This document shows, piece by piece, positions 1-5,180 of a DNA stretch of 7,324 bases. The position numbers and the translations under genes were made by a program. How positions within the stretch are numbered: the first letter of the stretch is position 1; each line of letters begins with the position of its first letter. Below the pieces are notes generated by a model. That model searched no databases. It had not been told where the DNA came from and saw only the letters and a program-made list of their open reading frames with translations. This stretch comes from Prevotellaceae bacterium (GTDB lineage: Bacteria > Bacteroidota > Bacteroidia > Bacteroidales > Bacteroidaceae), in NCBI GenBank assembly GCA_030536165.1, contig JAUNQM010000126.1, positions 1 to 7,324 on the forward strand, read 5' to 3'.

Positions 1-225
1 TAGTTTTCCGCTCGCCATTCTTTCGTCGTAGGCATAGCCGATGACGAAGCCCGACAGAATAAAGAAGAAATCGACAACGAGGTATCCGTGGTCAATAATC
101 TGTGTGCCACCAAGCATAGGCTTATACATTTCAAAGCTATGGAAGCAAATCATCAGCAGTGCAGCCACACCGCGCAGCCCGTCGAGAATCTCGTATCGGG
201 GTCTTGAAGGTAAATAGTATGCCAT
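1..225 (-). CDS. Acyltransferase family 3 membrane protein, N-terminal fragment (runs off the left edge)
   Basis: The minus strand encodes 75 residues from an ATG at 225-223 with no stop before the window edge, so this is the start of a longer gene. The translation opens with MAYYLPSRPRYEILDGLRG and continues into a hydrophobic segment with HSFEMY, then DHGYLVVDFFFILSGFVIGY and AYDERM. The LDGLRG motif, the histidine in the first membrane helix and the DFFFILSGFVIG segment are hallmarks of the acyltransferase-3 family (OafA/YrhL-like, Pfam Acyl_transf_3). These integral inner-membrane proteins O-acylate envelope sugars such as O-antigen, exopolysaccharide or peptidoglycan. Family members are usually about 330-400 residues, so roughly four fifths is missing. 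The substrate cannot be told from this fragment. No Shine-Dalgarno sequence precedes the ATG; the leader is AT-rich, as is usual in Bacteroidetes. The nearest convincing promoter is about 340 bases upstream (562-592). Confidence 0.85.
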   Translation of the reverse strand, partial: MAYYLPSRPRYEILDGLRGVAALLMICFHSFEMYKPMLGGTQIIDHGYLVVDFFFILSGFVIGYAYDERMASGKL

Positions 226-422
226 AAATATTAAATTTAGTTACTCAACTTTCTTGGACGAGCCAAGCGGCAAAGCCGATGACGTACGTCGTTTCTTTTA
301 TCTCACGCAGAGGAGCCCACATCTCCCCCAGTAGGGGAAAAAGGTTGTAGGTTGACGGTTATGGGTTGTCGGTTTTTACCAATAACCTAAAACCTTCTTG
401 GGTTAGGGGTAGGCATCCTGTT

Positions 423-519
423 CCCTCCCTACGGGGGGCAGAGATTGAGTATCTCTGCTTGCGACGACTTGACCTTTAGGTCAACAAAGAAGGAGGCTTT
501 AGCCGCTGGCTAGGGAGGG
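423..519. repeat. Two hairpins enclosed by 9-bp inverted arms (cloverleaf-like)
   Basis: Outer arms CCCTCCCTA (423-431) and TAGGGAGGG (511-519) are exact complements. Between them are two perfect hairpins: CAGAGAT/ATCTCTG at 439-457 with a 5-base loop, and TTGACCT/AGGTCAA at 469-484 with a 2-base loop. GCATCC occurs just outside on the left (413-418) and just after the right arm (520-525). If the promoter at 562-592 is used, this structure lies in the leader of the acyltransferase mRNA. No known riboswitch or other named RNA family is recognised. Confidence 0.5.
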
Positions 520-561
520 GCATCCTTTTTGCCAAATATCGAAGTAATCCCTCATGCCATG

Positions 562-592
562 CAAAGTTAGTGCAAGTTGAGCGAAATACAAA
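562..592 (-). promoter_or_regulatory. Bacteroidetes-type promoter facing the acyltransferase gene
   Basis: Reading the minus strand, TTTG (592-589) is followed after exactly 19 bases by TAACTTTG (569-562). This matches the Bacteroidetes housekeeping promoter pattern TTTG-N19-21-TAnnTTTG. It points leftward to the acyltransferase gene, giving a leader of about 330 bases. I found no better match nearer that start codon. It is embedded in the dispersed repeat at 563-639. Confidence 0.5.
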
Positions 593-639
593 ATAAAAGA
601 CCGATTTTTTATTTTTATTTCCGAAACGAAGCCTAACTT
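563..639 (-). repeat. Dispersed repeat, copy A (second copy at 4381-4458)
   Basis: Read on the minus strand this stretch aligns over its whole length with 4381-4458 on the plus strand. Exact shared blocks are AGTTAGGCT (638-630 with 4381-4389), TTTTATTTTGTATT (598-585 with 4423-4436) and TGCACTAACTTT (574-563 with 4447-4458). The gap between the last two blocks is 10 bases in both copies. The two copies lie in opposite orientation and each ends in a promoter-like sequence. Confidence 0.65.
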
Positions 640-798
640 GGGCAAAGCCAAAGGTAATAAAAAAAATGCAAACTGCAAGCGCTAATGCGCAAAACACGCA
701 TTTTTCACCGCTAACATCACTCGTTGAGTCGCACAATCGCAAACAAAATCATCCAACGACCAGCTTTTCCTACTGCCAACAAGCAATTATCCCTTATC

Positions 799-901
799 TT
801 AGCCCTTCACACCTTAGGAGTTTCCTCTGTCACACTTTAGGTGTCAACAGGGTTCACACCTAAGGTGTTTGCGATGTCAAACCTAAGGTGTGAAGGGCTA
901 A
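799..901. repeat. 103-bp dyad-symmetric element with four ACACCTWAGGTGT-like motifs
   Basis: The ends are perfect 20-bp inverted arms (799-818 TTAGCCCTTCACACCTTAGG and its complement 882-901). Two further motif copies lie inside: ACACTTTAGGTGT (832-844) and ACACCTAAGGTGT (856-868), which match 12 of 13 bases as inverted partners. The four motif centres fall at 815, 838, 862 and 885, i.e. steps of 23, 24 and 23 bp, and both pairs share one dyad axis at 850. The linkers between motifs are not conserved. This could be a multi-site operator, a palindromic mobile element of MITE type, or a large RNA hairpin; the sequence alone does not decide. A further half motif TAAGGTGT lies at 1041-1048. Confidence 0.75.
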
Positions 902-1010
902 AAAACGCGACATAAGCCACTCTGCAGCACTTTTCGGGACTACAGTTTAATTTTATAGTCTCAAATGAAAATATTTCGCAAAAAGCAGGACTTTTCTGTC
1001 CAAAATGCTC

Positions 1011-1036
1011 ATATTGCGCGCGTGCGCGCGCAATAT
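1011..1036. repeat. CG-alternating 26-bp palindrome
   Basis: Perfect 12-bp arms ATATTGCGCGCG and CGCGCGCAATAT flank a 2-base centre TG. The core is strictly alternating purine and pyrimidine, in strong contrast with the AT-rich surroundings. Such sequence is prone to cruciform or Z-DNA structure. It could also be a protein-binding site; it has no T-run, so it is not a normal intrinsic terminator. Confidence 0.7.
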
Positions 1037-1191
1037 TAAATAAGGTGTCCCAACGTATAAGCTGAAGATGGCATACGAAACCTGCAATAACGTGGTGGGT
1101 ATACGGTATAAATTGTTCTTAGAACATTGAGGCAAAGGATTTATTTACATAGTTTTCTTACCATTGGTACTTATTTTTCCCATAAAATGCA

Positions 1192-1221
1192 TTTGTGTTT
1201 CAACTATTTTGTGTAACTTTG
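1192..1221 (+). promoter_or_regulatory. Promoter of the secreted-protein operon
   Basis: TTTG (1192-1195) is followed after 18 bases by TAACTTTG (1214-1221), then GCAG, the usual Bacteroidetes promoter layout. It leaves a leader of about 35-40 bases before the ATG at 1264. The leader is A-rich and has no Shine-Dalgarno sequence. Confidence 0.7.
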
Positions 1222-1263
1222 CAGCGGAATTGTGGTATAAACAAAAAAACAATATAAAATACA

Positions 1264-3165
1264 ATGAAAAAGAAATTATTTTTATTTGTCGCAGCCATGT
1301 GCTGCTTGACAACAAGTATGTGGGGCGTTACATTGAAGACCGAGACTATCACCTGCAACGGAAACCCGACGGTGACAGGTGCTTCGACAATTATGGTCAT
1401 GGGAACCGCTTTATCTGGAAACGATTGGAGTGTGAGCGGCGGTAAGGTTCTTGTTGTAAAGGCATCGAATTTTGCCGTAACAAAAATCGTGGTTACTGGC
1501 AGCAATGTTAACTCACTCAAATGCACATGCACAAACCCAGACACAAGCACAAGCCCCGAATTTACGAAATCGGGAACCACTTGGAATCAGAATGGTTACG
1601 AAAACACCAGCATGATTACGTTCATGTCATCTTCGACTGATGTCACGGTGTCTTCGCTTACAATTACCTACCACAAGCATGGCGGGCAAGATTGTGTCGT
1701 TACCCATCACGAGGCGAAGGATGCTACCTGTACTGAGGATGGCAACGATGAATACTGGGAGTGCGACTGCGGTCAGCTATTCAGAGACCATGCTTGTATG
1801 ACAAAGTTTGAAGGCAGGCAAGTGATACCTGCAACAGGTCACAAGCTGGAATTTCGCGAGCACAAGTTTCCCGATTGCTACGAAGACGGTAACGTCGAGC
1901 ACTGGCACTGCACACAATGCAACAAGAACTTTAACGAAGAAACTTGCGAAACTGAGATGCTAGCAGGTGTGGTGATTCCTGCCGAACATCAGGGTAAAAT
2001 CTTTGTTGAACGAGAAGAACCTAATTGTACTGAAGCTGGCACCAAGGAGCACTGGCATTGCACTAAATGCAATGATGATTTTGCTGATGCAAACTTCACG
2101 GAAAAGATTGACCCATCAACACTCGTGATTCCTGCCGAACATCAGAGCAAAAAGCATAAAGACGCAACCGATCCTACTTGTACCGAAGATGGCAACTGGG
2201 AGTATTGGTATTGCGATGCTTGCATGAGTTACTATTCAGATTGTGACTATTCACAAGAAACCGCACTGAAGGATGTTGTTAGGCCTGCACTTGGTCACGA
2301 CTTTAAATCCGTAGCACACAAGAATCCAACATTGGTATCAGAAGGCACATTGTCGCACCAGCACTGCGAACGCTGCGGGAAGAATTACACAGACAGAGGT
2401 GTAGAGATGGACGGAGTCACCATACCACGCTGGGAAGCTGATGCGCTGACTGTAGCAAGTTCAAGTATAGACGACAGCTATCTGGCAGAGGAAGGAACAG
2501 TAACGTTCACTGACGAAAACACTCTTCGTTTGACAATAGGCGAGAACAGCAATTCTTATACCCTCAGCGAGACTGAGCCTATCGTGATTGACTTCGGCCA
2601 CACATTTAAGCTCAAAGCCAACCAGGATCCAGACCACACGGAGAACTTCTACACTACATTCTACACCAGCGAGGGCGCATACAAGGTGCCTGAAACGGCA
2701 AACGCTTACATAGGCGAGGTGGATGACAACGTGCTGAATATGACGAATGTTGGTGGCATCATCCACACAAGCGAGGCAGTGATAATCAAGGCTGCCGGGA
2801 ACGAGATAATCCTCTTGCCATCGACAAACAAGGAAGCTGCTTCGACTGGCAACGCACTTATAGGAACAGACGAAGCAAAAACGCTCGGCGTTTACGACTA
2901 TGCCCTCTCACTCGGACAGAATGGCGTGGGCTTCTACCTGTGGACAACAAAGAGCATTGGCGCAAACAAGGCTTATCTGCATCTTGAGGAATCAGATGCA
3001 AAAACACTCACGTTCGAGTTCGACGACGGGACGGTGACAGGAATCAACAACGTCAGCGCAACCAGCAAGAACGAAGGCATCTACAACCTGAACGGTCAGA
3101 AGGTGAATACACTTGTAAGCAAACAGATTTATATTAAGAACGGTAAAAAATTTATTGCAAAATGA
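1264..3165 (+). CDS. Secreted cysteine-repeat surface protein with C-terminal sorting-like domain, 633 residues
   Basis: The start MKKKLFLFVAAMCCLTTSMWG is a type I signal peptide (charged start, hydrophobic core, small residues near 21); no lipobox is seen. Residues about 22-137 form a beta-rich domain ending in DVTVSSLTITY. Residues about 145-390 contain five tandem repeats of 49-51 residues with the core TCTEDG...YWxCxxC...VIPAxxH. Cysteines at 205/216/219, 255/266/269 and 306/317/320 follow C-x10-C-x2-C; repeat 1 has C-x10-C-x-C (156/167/169) and repeat 5 lacks the first cysteine (368/371 only). Residues about 395-590 resemble the beta domain often placed near the end of Prevotella surface proteins. 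The tail (605-633) has GIYNLNGQKV and IYIKNGKKF, resembling type IX secretion sorting tails. I infer an exported, probably cell-surface protein. Its ligand or activity is unknown and no catalytic motif is visible. It overlaps the next gene by four bases (ATGA). Confidence 0.85.
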   Translation: MKKKLFLFVAAMCCLTTSMWGVTLKTETITCNGNPTVTGASTIMVMGTALSGNDWSVSGGKVLVVKASNFAVTKIVVTGSNVNSLKCTCTNPDTSTSPEFTKSGTTWNQNGYENTSMITFMSSSTDVTVSSLTITYHKHGGQDCVVTHHEAKDATCTEDGNDEYWECDCGQLFRDHACMTKFEGRQVIPATGHKLEFREHKFPDCYEDGNVEHWHCTQCNKNFNEETCETEMLAGVVIPAEHQGKIFVEREEPNCTEAGTKEHWHCTKCNDDFADANFTEKIDPSTLVIPAEHQSKKHKDATDPTCTEDGNWEYWYCDACMSYYSDCDYSQETALKDVVRPALGHDFKSVAHKNPTLVSEGTLSHQHCERCGKNYTDRGVEMDGVTIPRWEADALTVASSSIDDSYLAEEGTVTFTDENTLRLTIGENSNSYTLSETEPIVIDFGHTFKLKANQDPDHTENFYTTFYTSEGAYKVPETANAYIGEVDDNVLNMTNVGGIIHTSEAVIIKAAGNEIILLPSTNKEAASTGNALIGTDEAKTLGVYDYALSLGQNGVGFYLWTTKSIGANKAYLHLEESDAKTLTFEFDDGTVTGINNVSATSKNEGIYNLNGQKVNTLVSKQIYIKNGKKFIAK

Positions 3166-3332
3166 AAAAAACATATTTAACTCCAAGCATCAAGGCGATA
3201 GAAGTTCGCCATGCAAACATGCTCTGCGCAAGTCCTGAGTTAGAGAAAAGGTCGTTATTCAAAGGTGAGATAGTAATAACTGATGAAATTAATGACTATT
3301 CCGACAAGGAAGGCTATGGCATGGCCTGGTAA
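3162..3332 (+). CDS. Small protein of unknown function (56 residues), translationally coupled
   Basis: The ATG overlaps the stop of the upstream gene (ATGA at 3162-3165), and the frame runs to TAA at 3330-3332, just before a strong terminator. The product starts MKKTYLTPSIKAIEV and continues to an MLCASP motif near residues 20-25, then an acidic tail ending GYGMAW. There is no signal peptide or membrane segment. Small proteins with an 'MKKxYxxPxIxxIxV...LxAxSP' start and a variable acidic tail, often ending in tryptophan, are frequent in Prevotella and Bacteroides, and to my knowledge have no assigned function. The coupling to the secreted protein suggests the two act together or are made in fixed ratio. 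That it is a secreted peptide precursor, chaperone or regulator is speculation. Confidence 0.75.
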   Translation: MKKTYLTPSIKAIEVRHANMLCASPELEKRSLFKGEIVITDEINDYSDKEGYGMAW

Positions 3333-3352
3333 GCCCAATAACCCTTAGAGAC

Positions 3353-3389
3353 AAACGGATGCACCCAAAAGGTTGCATCCGTTTTTTTT
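3353..3389 (+). terminator. Intrinsic terminator of the secreted-protein operon
   Basis: Stem AAACGGATGCA (3353-3363) pairs perfectly with TGCATCCGTTT (3374-3384); CC/GG continues the stem above one mismatch, closing an AAAA loop. Eight T residues (3382-3389) follow the GC-rich part. It begins 20 bases after the stop of the 56-residue gene. Confidence 0.9.
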
Positions 3390-3468
3390 GTTTGTTACTT
3401 GGGGGTATTTTTGGGGGAAAGCGGAAAAATGCTAAGTAGGAAAACTTTATTGTAAAGAACAATTATCC

Positions 3469-3599
3469 TTTTTCAATGACTTTATCCTCTCACGAGGTTC
3501 GCATCTTAGAAATGCCACATTCTTGTGAAAACCAGCTTTCCCAAGCCTGTAGCATTTCAAACCTACATGCATCTGCAATGCAATAAAGTCATTGAAAAA
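3469..3599. repeat. 131-bp element with perfect 17-bp terminal inverted repeats
   Basis: TTTTTCAATGACTTTAT (3469-3485) and its exact complement at 3583-3599 enclose 97 bases with no gene. Inside, GAAATGC (3509-3515) pairs with GCATTTC (3552-3558). The short direct repeat AATTAT lies outside each end (3461-3466 and 3600-3605), which could be a target-site duplication but is AT-rich and two bases away from the left arm. A non-autonomous mobile element or long hairpin RNA are both possible. Confidence 0.6.
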
Positions 3600-3680
3600 A
3601 ATTATCGAACAATTTCTCAACAATTTATGACCATATCGGTATCTTCAATTCCCCCATACGTCATCCTAACCACCCTCCCA

Positions 3681-3843
3681 CGTCATCCTGAACTTGATTC
3701 AGGATCTCCATCATTGCGTACAGTACTCCTCGTAACGAATGAGATTGACTGTTGTCTTCCTCTGTCGCGACTCGGCATAGTGCAAATGTATTTGCCCTCT
3801 GCTCTCGCTGCTCCAGCGGCTCCGTGTCAAGCACGGAATGACG
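3681..3843. repeat. 163-bp palindromic element with CGTCAT/ATGACG ends and hairpin subends
   Basis: The left end is CGTCAT followed by a hairpin ATCCTGAA-CTTGA-TTCAGGAT (3685-3705). The right end is a hairpin TCCGTG-TCAAG-CACGGA (3821-3837) followed by ATGACG (3838-3843). The two ends are inverted relatives: read inward, each goes CGTCAT, CC, a stem, CTTGA, then the closing stem. The two loops are complementary to each other. A partial extra copy of ACGTCATCCT lies at 3658-3667. Intergenic palindromes with this 'CGTCATCCTGAACTTG' start are widespread in several bacterial groups. Confidence 0.65.
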
Positions 3844-3888
3844 AAAAGAGATGGAAGAAAAAAATTGCTTCCCCATTGTTCGAATAAT

Positions 3889-4303
3889 GTTTTTGCAGGC
3901 CTTGCTAGCAAGGTGTAGGAATATGAGTATAGGCTTTGTTATGCTTACATACGCGAGTTCGGGATAACGTAAGGGATAAAAGCAAGTAGATTCTTTTCAT
4001 CTTGCTCCCCGAAGGGGACATCTCTGTGATAACCGAGGGTCACGAAGTGCACCCTCGGATGTAAAATATGCGACCAATGCTCCCTAAAGGGGAGCCCGCT
4101 ATCATAAATGATAACAAGCGGGTACTCTTCCAGAGTGCTTGCATGGCACATGTATCCCCCAGGTATGCTCCTACGTCGCAACCTGGGGTTAGCACAGAGG
4201 AAACCTCTCTGAGGTTTTTTAGAATTGCTTATCCCGAACTCGCGTCTTACATATAAGAAGCCTATACTTAGATTGCTACATAGCACGTTAGTGCTGCAAA
4301 AAC
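3889..4303. repeat. 415-bp element: long imperfect terminal inverted repeats around a chain of hairpins
   Basis: The first 79 and last 75 bases are imperfect inverted copies, with exact blocks GTTTTTGCAG (3889-3898 with 4294-4303), AGTATAGGCTT (3926-3936 with 4258-4268) and CGCGAGTTCGGGATAA (3952-3967 with 4229-4244). Between them lie successive hairpins: 3981-4006 (AGCAAG/CTTGCT), 4006-4018 (TCCCC/GGGGA), 4033-4058 (CCGAGGGT/ACCCTCGG with an inner CAC/GTG), 4079-4095 (GCTCCC/GGGAGC), 4095-4122 (CCCGC/GCGGG with inner TATCAT/ATGATA), 4124-4136 (ACTCT/AGAGT), 4157-4188 (CCCCAGGT/ACCTGGGG) and 4201-4217 (AAACCTC/GAGGTTT, followed by three more Ts). No transposase is encoded. It may be a mobile element, a structured RNA, or both. 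Confidence 0.7.
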
Positions 4304-4331
4304 CGGCAATTGTTCTTAAATCAAAATAAAT

Positions 4332-4362
4332 TTTGTTTTTCGCTCGCTTATTCGTAACTTTT
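4332..4362 (+). promoter_or_regulatory. Promoter-like module 1 upstream of recR
   Basis: TTTG (4332-4335), 19 bases, then TAACTTTT (4355-4362). The last base of the -7 box departs from the TAnnTTTG pattern. The spacer TTTTTCGCTCGCTTATTCG resembles the spacer of the recR-proximal promoter, so this may be a duplicated or decayed version. Confidence 0.35.
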
Positions 4363-4380
4363 ATCCACTTCGTGGCTTTT

Positions 4381-4458
4381 AGTTAGGCTGCACCTCAATA
4401 ATACAAAATAAAAAACTTCGCGTTTTATTTTGTATTGTCTTCGGTTTGCACTAACTTT
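4381..4458 (+). repeat. Dispersed repeat, copy B, with a 14-bp AT hairpin
   Basis: This aligns with 639-563 on the other strand. Unlike copy A it contains a perfect hairpin, AATACAAAATAAAA (4400-4413) with TTTTATTTTGTATT (4423-4436), loop 9 bases. The right part carries a promoter-like sequence facing recR. Confidence 0.65.
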
Positions 4459-4459
4459 A
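4429..4459 (+). promoter_or_regulatory. Promoter-like module 2 upstream of recR, inside repeat B
   Basis: TTTG (4429-4432), 19 bases, then TAACTTTA (4452-4459). This is the counterpart of the intact promoter in copy A, but the final G of the -7 box is A, so it may be weak. The -33 TTTG lies in the right arm of the hairpin at 4400-4436. Confidence 0.35.
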
Positions 4460-4502
4460 ACCAAAGGTTTTAGATACTCACGTTCGGATTTTCTCAAATA
4501 AA

Positions 4503-4534
4503 TTTGGAAAATCGCTCACTTAATCGTATCTTTG
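4503..4534 (+). promoter_or_regulatory. Main promoter of the recR operon
   Basis: TTTG (4503-4506), 20 bases, then TATCTTTG (4527-4534) followed by GCAG. Both boxes match the Bacteroidetes pattern, making this the best of three modules. It leaves a leader of about 20-25 bases before the recR ATG. Confidence 0.75.
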
Positions 4535-4562
4535 CAGTCCGAAAGAAATTAGGCGATTGAGA

Positions 4563-5180
4563 ATGAGTCAACAACTGCAGTCACAACTGCTCGACAGAGC
4601 GGTGGAGGAGTTTGCTAAACTACCAGGAATAGGTCGCAAGTCGGCACTAAGACTTGTGCTCCACCTTCTGCGTGGCACTGACGAAGACGTGGAATCATTC
4701 GCTACAGCGCTGACAAGACTGAAGAAAGAGATTTGCCACTGCAAGGTGTGCCACAATATCAGCGATACAGAAGTGTGCCCAATATGCAGTAATCCTCGAC
4801 GCGACGCAAGCGTGATATGCGTAGTGGAGAACATCCAAGACGTGATGGCTGTGGAGAACACGATGAAGTTCAACGGTCTCTACCACGTGCTCGGCGGATT
4901 GATTTCGCCAATGGACGGCATCGGACCTTCTGACCTCGAAATAGAATCGCTCTGCGAAAGGGTTAGCCAGAACGAGGTTAAAGAAGTGATATTTGCGCTG
5001 AGCAGCACAATGGAAGGCGACACGACAGCATTCTATATCTATAGGAAGCTGCAGAAGTTCGGCGTGCCTGTATCGGTCATTGCCCGTGGCATCTCCGTAG
5101 GCGACGAACTGGAATACACGGATGAACTGACACTCGGACGTTCGATACAAAACAGAACACGGTACGAGGGGAAAGCATAA
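4563..5180 (+). CDS. recR: Recombination mediator protein RecR, 205 residues
   Basis: RecR works with RecO (and RecF) to load RecA on single-stranded DNA at gaps and stalled forks, in the cytoplasm. The protein shows the family order: a helix-hairpin-helix at residues about 19-36 (KLPGIGRKSALRLVLHLL), a four-cysteine zinc finger (C60, C63, C72, C75, spaced C-x2-C-x8-C-x2-C), a Toprim domain from about 81 (VICVVENIQDVMAVE, later STMEGDTTAFYIYRKL), and the C-terminal ARGISVGDELEYTDELTLGRSI segment split across about 174-195. Length is normal for RecR (about 200). I chose the ATG at 4563; an in-frame TTG at 4557 would add only two residues and is less likely. It appears to be the first gene of a group with the membrane protein and glycosyltransferase downstream. 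Confidence 0.97.
   Translation: MSQQLQSQLLDRAVEEFAKLPGIGRKSALRLVLHLLRGTDEDVESFATALTRLKKEICHCKVCHNISDTEVCPICSNPRRDASVICVVENIQDVMAVENTMKFNGLYHVLGGLISPMDGIGPSDLEIESLCERVSQNEVKEVIFALSSTMEGDTTAFYIYRKLQKFGVPVSVIARGISVGDELEYTDELTLGRSIQNRTRYEGKA

Larger units (their letters stand above)
226..1163. other. Gene-poor intergenic region rich in inverted repeats
   Basis: I see no convincing gene in this stretch; the short open frames across it have no recognisable domain and overlap repeats. It holds several short hairpins: 268-278 (CGGC, loop AAA, GCCG), a 10-bp perfect palindrome GACGTACGTC at 281-290, 324-338 (TCCCC, loop CAGTA, GGGGA), and a weaker stem pairing 341-346 with 391-396. Larger elements are listed separately: the 423-519 hairpin group, the 563-639 dispersed repeat, the 799-901 dyad and the 1011-1036 palindrome. 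A perfect TGTTCT-T-AGAACA inverted repeat lies at 1114-1126. Confidence 0.7.
3390..4331. other. Gene-free mosaic of repeat elements between operons
   Basis: No real gene is supported here; open frames in this stretch follow the symmetry of the repeats. After the terminator come two runs of five G (3401-3405 and 3413-3417) in GGGGGTATTTTTGGGGG, of unknown meaning. Then come three separate elements listed below (3469-3599, 3681-3843, 3889-4303). A recurring 8-10 base word, GAACAATT or its complement, lies beside their boundaries. Confidence 0.7.

Noticed and set aside
476..742. Minus-strand open frame of 88 codons with a hydrophobic N-terminal part
   Set aside because: It runs through the hairpin group and the dispersed repeat with its promoter, has no domain, and has the low-complexity look of translated repeat DNA.
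666..863. Plus-strand open frame of 65 codons
   Set aside because: Its end is the translation of the dyad array at 799-901; no promoter or conserved motif supports it.
799..901. Possible CRISPR array
   Set aside because: The motifs are only 13 bp, alternate in orientation around one axis, and the linkers are about 10-13 bp, too short for spacers; no cas gene is present.
953..1135. Minus-strand open frame of 60 codons
   Set aside because: It crosses the CG palindrome, has no recognisable features and no promoter.
1264..1330. Lipoprotein signal in the secreted protein (cysteines 13 and 14)
   Set aside because: The residue before C13 is methionine and no L-[AS]-[GA]-C lipobox is present, so a type I signal peptide fits better.
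1200..1580. Minus-strand open frame of 126 codons and a shorter plus-strand frame at 1164-1445
   Set aside because: Both overlap the well-supported secreted-protein gene in other frames; its signal peptide and promoter fix the true frame.
3525..3887. Plus-strand open frame of 120 codons, with minus-strand frames at 3661-3876 and 3711-3911
   Set aside because: They are translations of the CGTCAT element, open on both strands because of its symmetry; peptides such as RHPELDSGS are typical of this repeat.
4201..4220. AAACCTC/GAGGTTT hairpin followed by T as a terminator
   Set aside because: It resembles a weak terminator but no gene ends upstream; it is better treated as one hairpin of the 415-bp element.
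3945..4286. Minus-strand frame of 113 codons and plus-strand frame at 4068-4256
   Set aside because: Both lie wholly within the 415-bp hairpin element and show no domain or start signals.
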